DNA of 64,000 nt from Atkinsonella hypoxylon (taxonomy: Eukaryota; Ascomycota; Sordariomycetes; Hypocreales; Clavicipitaceae). Shown in pieces: positions 10,627 through 21,545 of the stretch. Made by a program: the position numbers and the translations under genes. A model generated the notes under the pieces. It was not told where the DNA came from. It ran no database searches and was given only the letters and a program-made list of their open reading frames with translations. Within the stretch, counting starts at the first letter, position 1; the number at the start of each line of letters is the position of its first letter. The stretch lies in NCBI GenBank assembly GCA_000729835.1, contig JFHB01000040.1:124001-188000 (forward strand). Direction: 5' to 3'.

Positions 10627-11310
10627 CTAGTGTTTGCGGAGATGTTCTGGACAATCCGGTTGTCTAAAGTAGTCTGCCTTTTGCACAGCAGGATGCTCAT
10701 CCAGATTCTGGACCACGCGCGAAATGGTAGGCAAACCCGAAAGGTCGACGCCGAATCGCCGCGCATTCCAGACAGCAGGCATCAAGCACGCATCAGCCAA
10801 GGTGAGGCTATCGCCGACAGAATACCGGCCAGCAGACTCCTTCGCAACCGCCTCGTAAGCCCTGAGCCCATCGGCCATCAGCGCCCTGTTCCACTCCTCA
10901 GCACAGCCGCCCAGGTCTCGAACCCGCCGCATGATTCTCAGATTCGTAACCGGCTGCGTGTCCGCCGCAATGATGGCGCATAGCACGCGCACCAGGGCGC
11001 GGCCCTGGGCATCGCCCCTGGGTGGCAGGGCCGGGACGTCGGGGTGCACCTCCTCCAGATACTCGAGCGCGGCGAGGGACTGGCCGATCTTGAAGGAGCC
11101 TGCGTCGGATGCGGATGCGGATGCGGTGTGCGCTACGAGCAGTGGGACAGTGGCCGAGGGGTTGAGGGCGCGATGCTGCTCGGAGAGCTGTTCATCTTGG
11201 AGCAGGTTGACGGGGACGTGCTCGTAGGCGATGTTCTTGAGGTGCAGGATGATGCGCAGACGGGCGGAGCAGGATGAGCGGAAGTAGGCGTATAGCGTGT
11301 AGTCGGGCAT
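10627..11310 (-). CDS. maiA: Maleylacetoacetate isomerase (zeta-class glutathione transferase)
   Basis: Single exon, 227 residues, the usual length. It isomerises 4-maleylacetoacetate to 4-fumarylacetoacetate using glutathione. The N-terminal thioredoxin-like domain carries the zeta-class signature SSCSARLRI (residues 12-20) and the cis-Pro region ATVPLLV. The helical C-terminal domain has NLRIMRRV and LTLADACLMPAVWNARRFGVDL. Residues 68-75 (ASASASDA) look like a small repeat insertion. The gene is convergent with fahA, which makes its product; the sense of the pairing is clear. The 5' side has long T runs at 11332-11354. Confidence 0.95.
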   Translation of the reverse strand: MPDYTLYAYFRSSCSARLRIILHLKNIAYEHVPVNLLQDEQLSEQHRALNPSATVPLLVAHTASASASDAGSFKIGQSLAALEYLEEVHPDVPALPPRGDAQGRALVRVLCAIIAADTQPVTNLRIMRRVRDLGGCAEEWNRALMADGLRAYEAVAKESAGRYSVGDSLTLADACLMPAVWNARRFGVDLSGLPTISRVVQNLDEHPAVQKADYFRQPDCPEHLRKH

Positions 11311-12060
11311 GTTTCGTACAAGATGGACTATTTTTTTTTATATTTTTTTTTTTTGGCGTTGGTTCAGATGGCGTTTGGTGTTGCGAGGCAAAGGTCAAGA
11401 TCAAAGATGGTGGAGCGGCTGTGAGATGCCTCGATGTACCCGTTGATAAGCTTCTGTTGGTTGCCTTCACGTCGGTTTTCTTGTCCCCTGCACATAGAGT
11501 ATAGGATACACATATTCCCCCGTTTTCTATCTAGCCTTAACAGGAGCTCACAGGAGCCAACTCCGGAGAGTGGATCAAGTTGGCAATTTGTCGCCTGGTA
11601 GGTACAGGGGCCCAACGTGTACGCCCCTGAGAGGTGGAACAGGGACATGAAAAAGAGTCATCCGTCTTGTATTTCCACTGGGTTGGCCCTTGCTCCATCT
11701 TTGAAAGCACTTTTGGTCCAGAATATGTCCCAAGTCGGCCTCAGCCGATCGGAGCGACGCAAGGTATGTTGCTTTAGGCCGCCCTACTTCCCTCGGGGAG
11801 TATGGCGATTCATTTGCGGCCAAGTTAAGATTTCATGAGATGGAGATCACAGCGTACACTGGCTTTAACATAACTCTCACTTGACTGCGGGCACACATCG
11901 AGTTGCTACCGGCTACGTTTCGCGCAATCAGTGGTGGAAACGATGGTAAGGCAAAGGAAGCCGCGGCGACATCACTTCGCTACATGTGCCAATATCCTCC
12001 TCCACCGTGGACGAAAACTAGGTCTACTATCCGAAGTATAAGTTACAGTTGCCGTGATTT
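11311..12060. other. Intergenic, maiA promoter side
   Basis: Two poly-T runs (11332-11354) lie directly upstream of maiA. The remainder shows no gene. Confidence 0.5.
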
Positions 12061-13695
12061 TTATCCCGTAGCCTGCTCATAAATCTTCCGACCGCGGCAC
12101 CACGTCTCAGCAATCTTCCCATCCAAAAGCTTCGTCGTATCCCACTCGACATCTATGACCGTCAGATCGGCCTGCTTCCCCGGCTCCAGCCTTCCCACGC
12201 GACTGTCCGCAAAGCAGCTGTAGGCAGCACCCTGAGTGGCCGCCGCCACGGCCGCCGCGAGGCTCAAGGCGAACCCAGGCGTAGTCCGCTCCTCCATCTC
12301 CGGCTTCCGGTGCGATCGACGAGTGGTGGCCGTGTACAGGTTTGGCAGCGGCAAATGCGAGGCGGTCGGCGCATCGGTCCCGATGGCAATGGTGGCACCG
12401 CCCTTGGCAAAGCCGTTGTACGGGAAGATGTGCTTGCATCTCTCGGGGCCAAGCAGCTTTGGCCATGATTGCAGGATGGACGGGTCCGAGTGCACCGGCT
12501 GGACGGAGGCGGTGATGCCCAGCTTGCCCAGGCGCTCGACATCTTGGGGCGAGCATGTCTCCAGGTGCTCGATGCGGTGTCTGCCTGCTGGATTGCCGAC
12601 TTGTTCGAGCGAGTCGATGGCGAGTCGGATGGCCGCGTCGCCGATGGCATGGATGGCAATTTGCAGGCCGGCGTCGTCGGCCATCTTCAGGAGCGGCACC
12701 AGCTCTTCCGCGGTCCATATAGGCGGGATGTTCTGTCCGTTGCTCGAGTAGGGCTCCAGCAGGCTTGCTGTGCAGGTATCGAGGACGCCATCGGCCATCA
12801 ACTTGATGCCGACGATGCGGCAGTCGGGGCTGGTCGTTGCGTTGAACTTGTGGCTCAGCTGGATGGCCCTCTTGACCTGGGCAAAGGTCTGCTCGGGCGT
12901 CTTCTGAGGCAGGACGAACCAGTGCATGGCCATCCAGATAGGCAGTCTGCCTCCACACTCTGTGCGATACTTGAGGATCAGATCCCAGATGGACTCGTCC
13001 ATTGCCATGTCGATGAGACCGGTATAGCCGCTAGCAATGTACGACTGCATCGCGTCCTGTATGAAGGCGAGTTTCCGCTCCTCGGTGAACTGTCGGCTCA
13101 TAAACGGCATAGCAATGGCAAAGGCCGCACTCTCGGATAACAATCCGCTCGGCTGTCCGTTCCCATCTCTGTGTATCGTTCCGCCGGGGGGGTCTTCCAT
13201 ATCAGCGACCTTCAACTCCCTCAAGGCTGCGGTATTGCACCACGTGGAATGCACGTCAGACGAGCAGATGTAGATAGGCCGCGGATCCAGGTCATCAATC
13301 TGGCTCGCAAGCGCCTCTCCTTTTGTAGCCGGCTGGTGCCAGCTGCAGCACAGGATCCGTTGCAGCTGCGGGTGTGCTTTGCCATAGTCCTTGATGGCGG
13401 ACCGAATTTCCTCGAGGCTCTCGCATCCGCTGAGGTCCAGCTTGTTCAGCGTTTCGCCCGTCGTGAGCAGATGCATGTGGCTGTCAATGAGGCCGGGGAT
13501 GACCACTCGGTTCTGCATGTCGACCACCTCAGCCCCCGCCGCAATGGCCTTCTGCACATCTTTGTCCTGAAAGGCCCCGATGTGAACGATGTCGCCTGCA
13601 TCCTCGTTGACGACCAGGCAGTCCGCAAACTCGGCATCCCTCGGATTCAGTCCTGACGGACGAAGGAAACGTCCATGGTGAAGCACTTTGGTCAT
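12061..13695 (-). CDS. Amidohydrolase family protein (YtcJ-like), substrate unknown
   Basis: Intronless 544-residue protein of the metal-dependent amidohydrolase superfamily, amidohydrolase_3/YtcJ group. Motifs in order: the N-terminal beta-sandwich strands, GLIDSHMHLL (metal-binding HxH, near residue 72), LQIAIHAIGDAA (metal His), HRIEHLE (second metal His), GTDAPTA (catalytic metal Asp), and the C-terminal LEPGKQADLTVID strand returning to the sandwich. Members act on cyclic amides, N-acyl or formamide compounds, and the fungal ones are mostly uncharacterised. The start gives MTKVLHHGRFL, the typical first beta strand of the family. The neighbour is an oligopeptide transporter, so a role in nitrogen-compound use is possible, but that is only context. 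No signal peptide is seen, so it is probably cytosolic. Confidence 0.88.
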   Translation of the reverse strand: MTKVLHHGRFLRPSGLNPRDAEFADCLVVNEDAGDIVHIGAFQDKDVQKAIAAGAEVVDMQNRVVIPGLIDSHMHLLTTGETLNKLDLSGCESLEEIRSAIKDYGKAHPQLQRILCCSWHQPATKGEALASQIDDLDPRPIYICSSDVHSTWCNTAALRELKVADMEDPPGGTIHRDGNGQPSGLLSESAAFAIAMPFMSRQFTEERKLAFIQDAMQSYIASGYTGLIDMAMDESIWDLILKYRTECGGRLPIWMAMHWFVLPQKTPEQTFAQVKRAIQLSHKFNATTSPDCRIVGIKLMADGVLDTCTASLLEPYSSNGQNIPPIWTAEELVPLLKMADDAGLQIAIHAIGDAAIRLAIDSLEQVGNPAGRHRIEHLETCSPQDVERLGKLGITASVQPVHSDPSILQSWPKLLGPERCKHIFPYNGFAKGGATIAIGTDAPTASHLPLPNLYTATTRRSHRKPEMEERTTPGFALSLAAAVAAATQGAAYSCFADSRVGRLEPGKQADLTVIDVEWDTTKLLDGKIAETWCRGRKIYEQATG

Positions 13696-13868
13696 CCTTC
13701 GGCGTTAGTTGTTGCGTGGTTAACTAGCGGCTGTCTAGAATCGAGCCGCTGCATGGGGTTCCGACCGGCACTAATATAATAAATACATAGTTATATTTAC
13801 TCCGTACGCCATGGCCAGCTGTGCGCCCTAACTAGTTAACGGACGCCGTGCAGATGCGTATCACAAGG

Positions 13869-13917
13869 TCTACTGTAGCTGTAGACCTACTGTAGACCCA
13901 CTGTAGACCCACTGTAC
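13869..13917. repeat. CTACTGTAGACC-type tandem repeat
   Basis: Four or so imperfect copies of a unit containing CACTGTAGACC, each unit itself partly self-complementary (CTACTGTAG). It is intergenic. Confidence 0.8.
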
Positions 13918-13984
13918 ATAAGCTGGTACGTACCTACGGAATAGAGGCGCTTATGATATGATGCTGCATCTATTCCATTATCAA

Positions 13985-14004
13985 CTACCTACCTAGGTAG
14001 GTAG
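13985..14004. repeat. 20-bp perfect palindrome, copy 1
   Basis: The half site CTACCTACCT is followed directly by its reverse complement AGGTAGGTAG. The identical 20-bp palindrome recurs at 38479-38498. Shorter versions (TACCTAGGTA, CCTAGGTAGG) occur at several intergenic places and none was seen in a coding exon. Confidence 0.95.
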
Positions 14005-14288
14005 ATAGCTTTATAGTTTGATCGCTTCATCAAAGTATCTTATTTTACTTGGCAAGTAGTATAATAGATGGTTATACCAACCACCACAAGCCGTACTTGA
14101 TAGCGTTTATATCTGCCGTTCTTGTAACGGTTACACAAAATGACCCGTGAAGCATTGCGGGTACCCGTGGGTACCCGGTTTTACAACTTGGTCGATCACA
14201 TCGAACCTCACTTTAATGTGCGCACAAATTTGAAATCATTGCACCCTTAACATACTTAAAACCACCATCATATTTCTCCATGTCCGCT

Positions 14289-16203
14289 TCAAGCGCCTTC
14301 ACCAGCCTCGTGCGCCTTGCCGGCTCCAGGCTGTTGTTTGCCAATAAATTCAGACTTCTTCAACATGTTCCATTTATCTTCCTCGGAGTCGAGATGACGG
14401 AAGCAGAACCAGAAAGCAACACCGCCAGCGACAGCAATGCAGGCAATAACAGTGTAGTTCCAGATGAGGAGAGGGTCCCCTGACAAAGGGGTGAAGGCCT
14501 GACCTATAGCGGCTGACAAGGCGCTCATGAACAAGTTGACGCTCATGACCAGGGACTTCATGTTCTCCGGAGCCTTGGAGAAGGCATACTCATAGGAAGT
14601 GACGTTGGCGAGAATCTCAGCGAAGCCGATCAGGATGTATGGCAGACTCTGGGCCCAGACATTGATAGGAGCAGGTTCGCAGCCCTTGTTGTTGGCGTGC
14701 CAGCCACAAGGGCTCATTTCATAAATATAGTATTGCATCACCGCCGATGCCACCATCGACAGAGCAGCAATGAGGAAGCCAGCGGTCATTCGCTTGATGG
14801 GCGTAAAGGCAATGCCAAGTCTGCGGAGACCAGGATACAGCAGGCGATCGACGAGAGGGATCATGATCACGATAGAGATGGGGTTGAGATTCTGAAGGAT
14901 ATCGTTGGGAACACCACGCAGTTCCATAGTACCGGCTTGAGTAGTCAGGTTGGCCGTCATCTGGTGAAAGGACAAGAAGAAGATGGGCAAGAAGAGGAAG
15001 ACCTTGCAGGCCATCAAGCCACGACGGACCTCGTCGACCCAGGCATCATCATACGTCATCCAGCCGGGGCGCTCTTCAACGGGAACTCGAGAAGGCTTGG
15101 CAACTTCCCACGTGAAGTTCTTCCAGCCGCACTTTGTGCGAACAAACCAAGCCATTCTGAGAAACTTGGAGAGCACGGAGCCCGTTGGGGGTTTGAGCTT
15201 GTACTTCTTCTTCTGCGACCAGAGAACAAGGGGCGCGAGCAGGAACAGCGCGGTAGGGATGAGGAACGCAAGCCAGAAGCCAACATACTTTTCGATGTAG
15301 ACCATGCCAATCTGGCCCGTCAGAGAACCAATGTTGATACACAGGTAAAAGTACAAGAAGATGCGGGTATTTGTAACGGCGGGATCGACAATGACGCGCT
15401 CGCCCTTGCGAACCTCGACGCGCGGACGTACATCCTCGTTCTGCTCAGCCAGTAACGGCGACACATTGGCCTTGAAGAAGCCAGTGCCGACACAGAGACA
15501 GAGCAGGCCGATGATGAAGGCCGCCAAGGATGATGTACTGTTCACAATGACCGAGGGCGCGGAAGCAGCGACCAGGATGGCGTGAGCAATGGTCGATATA
15601 CCGATGGCAAGATGGAGCGTCCAGAAGCGACCCATGCGGGCGTCGGCAATCCAGGCACTATGTATAAGGGAATGAACGAGGAATAAGTTCTGTCAGCTAG
15701 CCTCCCCCCCCTTTTTTTTTTTCGAGTTTGCACAAAACCGGCTGCACCTACCCAAGAAGCGGCATGAGGTAGGCAAAGAACTGGTTGAACAAGCTGATGC
15801 CCTGAGCAGCCTTGGGGCCCATGCCGAGGGCACCCGGCTTTCCGTTCGCACTGGGATCGGCGCCGGTATTGGAACCAGCCGGCAGGGGACGGTTGACAAA
15901 GTTGGTGTACAAGACGGCCGAGCCGTAGTAGGAGAAACGCTCGCAGAGCTCGACGAAAGCAATGGTCCACATGGCCCACATGATCTTGCCCGAGACGCGG
16001 CGTAGAGTCTTGATCTCCTCATCAGTGGGCTTGTCTTCATAATCGTCGTCATCAAGCATCACGTCGTGGTATTGCAGGGACGTCTTGCCGGTATGGAGGT
16101 CAAGCGAGCCCTTGGAAGAGCGAACGGTGTGGCCGTGATGCTCGGCATCGGCCAGGCCCGCCCTCGCAATGGCGTCATTGTCAAGGTTGACGGTAGTCGT
16201 CAT
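14289..16203 (-). CDS. ptr2: PTR2-type proton-coupled di/tripeptide transporter
   Basis: Two exons, 16203-15752 and 15657-14289, giving 606 residues. The intron has a GTAGGT donor and CATAG acceptor and contains a C/T run. The protein is a POT/PTR family plasma-membrane transporter that takes up small peptides with protons. Visible signatures are ELCERFSYYG in the first membrane helix, the family motif around ADARMGRFWT, and FYLCINIGSLTGQIG (PTR2 signature 2). About twelve hydrophobic helices follow, with a long loop around KPPTGSVLSKFLR typical of fungal PTR2. The N-terminus (~75 residues) is acidic and cytosolic. Frame across the junction reads LMPLLG/AWIADAR, as expected for the family. 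Confidence 0.94.
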
Positions 16204-17639
16204 TGCGGAAATGGTGTTCTCTTTCGCTGTGCAATCGACGGCCGCACGAGGAGTTAGTTATACACTGCCAGTGCCTCGGGGACTGTGCCAGAAGAGCAAC
16301 AGAAGGGGATAGATGGCCAAGAGCACCAGCTTCCAAGCATGATTGGCAATGCGGCAGGCATTTTTTTCCAAAAAATCTATATATATATTACAGACGTGCT
16401 GCGTCGCTGATGCACTCGCGCCACAAGGGCCGGTCCATATCACCGCATTCAATCATCCATCCTCGTTATCTTTTCTCTCCGCTTGCAAGTTGGAGCTCGA
16501 GCCGGGTCGCCACTTGACGAGTGACAGATTTCACGACGGGCCCATTTCTTGCGTGACGCCGGGCAGGATTCCTCGTGTAATCTGTCATCCCTCTGCTGGC
16601 CCACATGGCGGGGCCGTGGCCCGGAACTTTTGAGGTCATGCGGTCGGTGGTTGCAGCCAATAAATCGGAATTTTGTGAGCGCGTGGAATGAATTGGTTTA
16701 TAATTGGAGGGACCTTTTTTTTTTTTTTTTTGGTGACTAATGGCATCTTGGGTGGTGGCCCAAGTCAGTTCGATTGGAGCAAGGCACCGCTCCGCGTATC
16801 AGGACAGGTTTAGAAGGGATCCCGGCCTAGGACCAGCCACATTCACAAGAAGCATTGAAGCTTAGTTTAAACAAGGAGTCTACTCCGACTCGTACTCGTT
16901 GCCTCGGTAGGCAGGCATGCTATCTTTATCTCTTACTAGCTGTGGCTGATAAGGCTCCATGAATCGCGATGCCCGACAGGGCTTATGTACCAATAAAATC
17001 TCTATTTGTAAAGTAAATTCCTCATCTACGTTAACTAATTAGTTAGCATGTAATAAAAGTAGTAGAGATTAGCTAAATGAAGAGTAGAGGTATATCGCAA
17101 GTCTTGCCAGAACGCCTATAGCAGCTTTACTTATTTTAGCCTCTTACTAGCGAAAGGCATTAGGTAGTAAGCGGTCTGGGTTTCACACCTTAATACGGAA
17201 GCTGATTCCTCTTACATATTATAATACATGTTCACGGTGTAATGCTACTATGAATTCTATCGCTGCTTACCGTTTCTGTTGCTGCTAAAAGATGAGCTTC
17301 AAACTCGTGCCCAAGCTGCAATCAAGCACGGCGATCAAGTCAGTGTTAGTCGCCGGAATTCTACCTCGGTTCGAATTTCCCACAAGCTACACTATAAGAA
17401 GACTCAATGCGGATTTTAAAGGCGAACAAAGGGCCTGGATAGCTATTAGTCTATTATTCAGTTCGCGGATAATAACGGATTTCCTCGAGGATGCTAGTTG
17501 ATGTGCATGCAAAGATCTCTGGAGCGCATACAGAATGTGCGTGTTTCCATCGCAAGTGGCTAATCGCGTCATATGCGGAGCGCCAAGTGAAAACATGTTC
17601 CATTTTTTTTTCTCCTTCCGGCTACCCGACTTGCATCAC
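16204..17639. other. Gene-free, partly AT-rich region
   Basis: No gene is supported. The part nearest ptr2 is its promoter. Bases 16712-16730 are a T run, and 16980-17250 are conspicuously AT-rich with TTAACTAATTAG-like words, as in decayed or RIP-affected fungal DNA. Confidence 0.45.
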
Positions 17640-19438
17640 TCAAGGCAGGTGTTCTTTTCGAGGGAGAAATCGAACCCTGACCCCTGAGAGCATGAAGAGA
17701 AAATAGGCCTCACTGTCTGCATCATCCGGCACAAAAACCTCCACATCAAACTTCCCAAACAGCGTGACAATGACCTTGAAGACTATCAATTCCGCCAGGT
17801 TCTTTCCTGGACATCTCCTCGAGCCCCCGCCCCAGTTGAGACTGTACTTTTCCATCCTGCGCACTGATCTAGCTTCAGTATCGGCAGCCGCCTCGGCGCA
17901 TAACCAACGACAGGGCTCATACGCATCAGGCCTGGCGCCGAAAATGGCTTCATTGCGATGCAAAGCGAGGGGACTGCAGCCAACGGTGGTATCGGGAGGC
18001 AATGTGAATCCATGGATTTGCAGACCCGAACTGGGTGTCTTGCGGGGAAGCGACATGGCGACCACGGGGTGAAGCCGCATGGCCTCGCGTATGGCTGCCT
18101 TGGTATACAAAAGACGGGTATTACCCCCGTAGTCGTCCGCGTCTTTTGTCGTCCGCACCTCGCTTGCCACCCTGTTTTGAACATGAGTGTGAGATCCGAT
18201 CATGGCCACGGCCGCTGTTAGGGTTGAGGCCATGGTTTCGTGGCCAGCTCCGAAGTTGGTGACGGCCATTTTGCGAAGGTAGTTCTCGTTGAATTCGGGC
18301 TTTTCCTTGTGTAGTTGAATGAGATCGCCTAGAAGGTCTACCCGCTTGTCCTTGAGCGGCTTTGGCCGCAAAGAGGCCCTGATACGACGTCCGATCAACT
18401 TGTTCACAACCTGCTGCCGTCTTAGCCCCATGTCTTGCACGTCAATGCATACTTTGCCAGGTCACTCACGGGGAAGAATGGCTTGAAATCCTTTGGAGTC
18501 TTGTATATAACTCCCCACCAGGATGCAAACAGCCTTCCTAAATCCGGCGACCACTGTTCCAGCTTCTTCATCGTAGGGAATAGCCCGAAAAGGCTCTTTC
18601 TTCGCCAGCCCTGGTAACTGTGTGTCAATGTTCCCCAGTCAGTGCCATCTCGAAACATGCCAGGCGACCACGAGAGCACAGCGGCGCCAAGGCACTCTAC
18701 TGTGACGATGTGCATCCATTCCTTCAGATCGACCTCGCGGCCATCCAGGGATTCGAGTCGTCTTGAGGCAACTTTGAGGGTCGCGTTTATGGCTTCCTCC
18801 AATTTCAACACGTTCCTGGTGCTGTACACTCTGCCAATCAACCTCCTCTGCAGGCGATATCGCTTCATGTTCCGCTCTGACAGTAGGTCCAGAGTGTCTG
18901 GGAAATGAGCGTCGAGTCGCCAATTAACATGCGGCCTGCTCAAGGCCGTAGCCACTGTTCCCGGTGATTAGCTTCTTGACGTGCCTTAATGTGGGCATAC
19001 CTACGGTAGAAGTCTGATTTTTCGAATCCTTTTCCAGTGCCTAAATTCAATGTCGCAGGCTCATCAGTTTCATTGTCTCCGAATAGTTCCCAATAATGAT
19101 TTGAAAATACAATAAATTTGATCAAACGCTTCTGGCGAATTGAACCACACCTCATTAGGCCCGACCCGAACAACGTCGCCATAGCGCCGGTGCAAATCCA
19201 GCCCGAGTTTCACCACTCCCCCTCGCACAATTTTTCTGCCGTACCAGAGATTCGAAATTGCGGCCAATCTGGGACCAGGGATCCGAGCTAAGGGGTGCAG
19301 CGTGAGGCGATATATCGTCGCGCCGACAGCAGTCCCGAGCAACACTAAGCAGCTGACACACAGCGTTCCAAACAGCATTCGGGTCAGAAAAAGCGCAACA
19401 TGCATGGTGAAACCAAACATGGCGTTCACGTCAAACAT
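17640..19438 (-). CDS. Cytochrome P450 monooxygenase (second, four exons)
   Basis: Exons 19438-19111, 19040-19005, 18954-18470 and 18413-17640 give 540 residues in one frame. Exon 2 is only 36 bases. The protein has an N-terminal membrane helix (residues 10-45), the HPLARIPGPRLAA hinge, I-helix FGAGHETMAS, K-helix EAMR (ExxR) and heme loop WGGGSRRCPGKNLAE with the Cys ligand near 484. Trp replaces the usual Phe at the start of the heme loop, a known variation. The first donor (GTATTT) and the last acceptor (two CAG in a row) are the least certain junctions. The reaction is unknown. It lies 0.5 kb downstream of an MFS transporter on the same strand, and the two may belong to one small metabolic or detoxification unit. 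Confidence 0.85.
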
Positions 19439-19943
19439 GCTGCTGGGGTTTATTCGTCATCTGCCGGGGGTGCCGCGGTCACGTTCCAAGCTTTCATCCG
19501 CGAGACAGTCTTCCATTGACGCGCCGCTTTTCGCAAATATAGTTTATGCTTGTCGAGTAGTCGCGTTGAAGCTAAGAATCGGCCGCATTTTTGGGGGCGG
19601 AATCGTAATCGCAACTAGCAGCTACGTGCGCATTGTGGTCATTGTCAAGCATGAAAAAAATATTCATCGGCCAAGCAAGCCGAGAAGCCTAGGGTAGCTG
19701 ACAGTGTGGGTCTTCGTGATAGGCGCTAATTTCGGCAACAAGCCGATGCTGACTCGCCTAAATTTCCCTCCGTCTTCAACTTCAACAATTCTCTTTGTAT
19801 AATTGTTATCTTGAACGCTACCGATTAACGACAAGGTTTTACTTCACAATGGTGCGTGTTTTCATAACCGGTTTATACCTCTAGTCGTCGTGCATTAAAG
19901 GCCCATTTCATTTCACCCTTTCCTCCGTTGCTCCCATGTTACT
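19439..19943. other. Intergenic between MFS and P450 genes
   Basis: A 505-base spacer serving as P450 promoter and MFS 3' region. Nothing else is seen. Confidence 0.5.
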
Positions 19944-21545
19944 CTAATGGTTGCCAAGCTTCTGGTTGTTCCTCTTGTTCTTTTCCTCTTTCGACCTCTT
20001 CTCTGCCCTCCATTGCATACCGTATTTGAGAAGCACAAGCAGAGGAATAACACTTATAAAATACAGTCCGCCAACAAGGGTAAACGCATAGCCTACTCCC
20101 ATGGCGTTAATCATTGGAATAATGGCAGCACTGGCACCAGCTCCCACTAGACAACGGGTAAAGTTGTTAGCAGCAGTGGCAGTGCCAGCCTTTCCTGGGT
20201 TCAAGTCGATGAGAAGTATACTGGTTATATTGTTGAACCCGCTCATGCCGACACCCAAAGTAAAGCTCATCGCACATGGAACAGCCACATGGGTAACCGC
20301 ATGCATTGCCCATCCCCAACCTATCAAGCTTGCTCCAGCGACGCAAAGCAGAGGAAGGCCAATTTCGCATCTAGCACGTTCGATAGGAACCTCTGACAGA
20401 TCCTGTTGTCGGCTCCGATCGTAAGGAATGCCACATCTCATGCAGTGGCGTTTGAAGTTCTTGTTGATGAGGGGACCGACGAGCATCGCAGCGCCGAGAG
20501 AGCCAATGGCCAGCGGCAGGTACATTAAGCCGGTCTGAATCTCGTTGTAGCCGTATCTTTTCGCAAAAAGAGTGGGCATCGAGGTCGCGATACAGTAGAA
20601 GCCCGCGAAGACAAGGCTGCTCGTCCAGAGCATAAGCCCATTCGTCTTGTCGAACAGAAGAAATAGTGACCCCAGAACGTTTGGCACTTTGAACTTGAAA
20701 TCAGTTTTCCTGCTGGCGGAATTTTCGTTCGTTGCAGCCTTGTCAAGCTTATTCCTACGCCGGTGACTTCCCTGCCGTGGAAGATGAATTAATTGTCAAA
20801 GCGACCTATTTAAAGGCGGAGGAGTGATGGATCCATCATCCACTACTCGACGACATGTTTCCGGGAGGAAGGTAATAATTAGCAGCAAGGCCACACCGGA
20901 GGTGATGGCCAAGAACCAGAACACAGCTCGCCAACCAAGGAACTGAGAAAGGAGGCCACCGATGATAGGCCCCAGCGAAGGGGCGAGAACGGTCGGCATA
21001 GCCGTAAACCCAACATACTGTCCTCTCTCAGCCGATGTCGCAATGTCTGCCACGACAGCTGTGCATAGAGCCACAGTGCTACTCGATCCAGCCGATTGAA
21101 GACATCTCAGACCCAGGAGCGCACCATAGCTGGGAGCGAGCGCAAGGCCGATATTGGCTGCGATGTAGACAACGAAACACACAATGTACGCAGGTCGACG
21201 ACCCCCGCTATCAGCTAAAGAGCCGATGAACATGGGAGTTATACCCTGGAAAACCATGTACGTTGTGATTGTCAAATTGATGTGCGAAGCAGTCACGTGA
21301 AGATCTTTCGACAGCTGCGTCAATGCTGGAAGGTATATCTGGGCTGTAAGTGGCGAAAAAATTGCCGCACAAGCAGCACCGGCTACAATACCTCGCTTTT
21401 TCGATTTCGTGAAAGAAGAGTAAGGCGTATCATGCTTGGAGACCGAACAGGTCCTTTCTATGTCCCGGTTGTTGCGTTCATTTATTAGCGGCAGGTCAAC
21501 TTGTGGGCCGCCGCCCTTTTGCGGTTTCAGCTCAGGCTTATTCAT
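19944..21545 (-). CDS. MFS transporter, DHA1 multidrug-type (Qdr-like)
   Basis: Two exons, 21545-20806 and 20754-19944, give 516 residues. The intron donor (GTCGCT) is weak. The acceptor chosen (GCGTAG) preserves the frame as PPPLNR/NKLDKAA; an alternative CAG lies 17 bases upstream but is out of phase. There are twelve membrane segments around a central cytosolic loop. The A motif is GSLADSGGRRPAY, the DHA1 C-like motif is SLGPIIGGLLSQFLGWRAVFWF, and the early signature is SPLTAQIYLPAL, shared by the Qdr/Tpo drug:proton antiporter group. It probably exports a small hydrophobic compound or toxicant. The substrate is unknown; the nearby P450 suggests a shared pathway but does not prove it. Confidence 0.88.

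Larger units (their letters stand above)
13696..14288. other. Intergenic with tandem repeat and palindrome
   Basis: Contains a short ACTGTAGACC tandem repeat (13869-13917) and a perfect 20-bp palindrome (13985-14004). It is AT-rich around 14030-14120. No gene. Confidence 0.6.

Noticed and set aside
12107..12958. 283-residue minus-strand frame
   Set aside because: It lies within the amidohydrolase gene in another frame and is Arg-rich, a GC shadow.
17660..17690. GGTTCGATTTC-like T-arm suggesting a tRNA
   Set aside because: It is inside the last exon of the second P450, and no acceptor or anticodon stem can be built.
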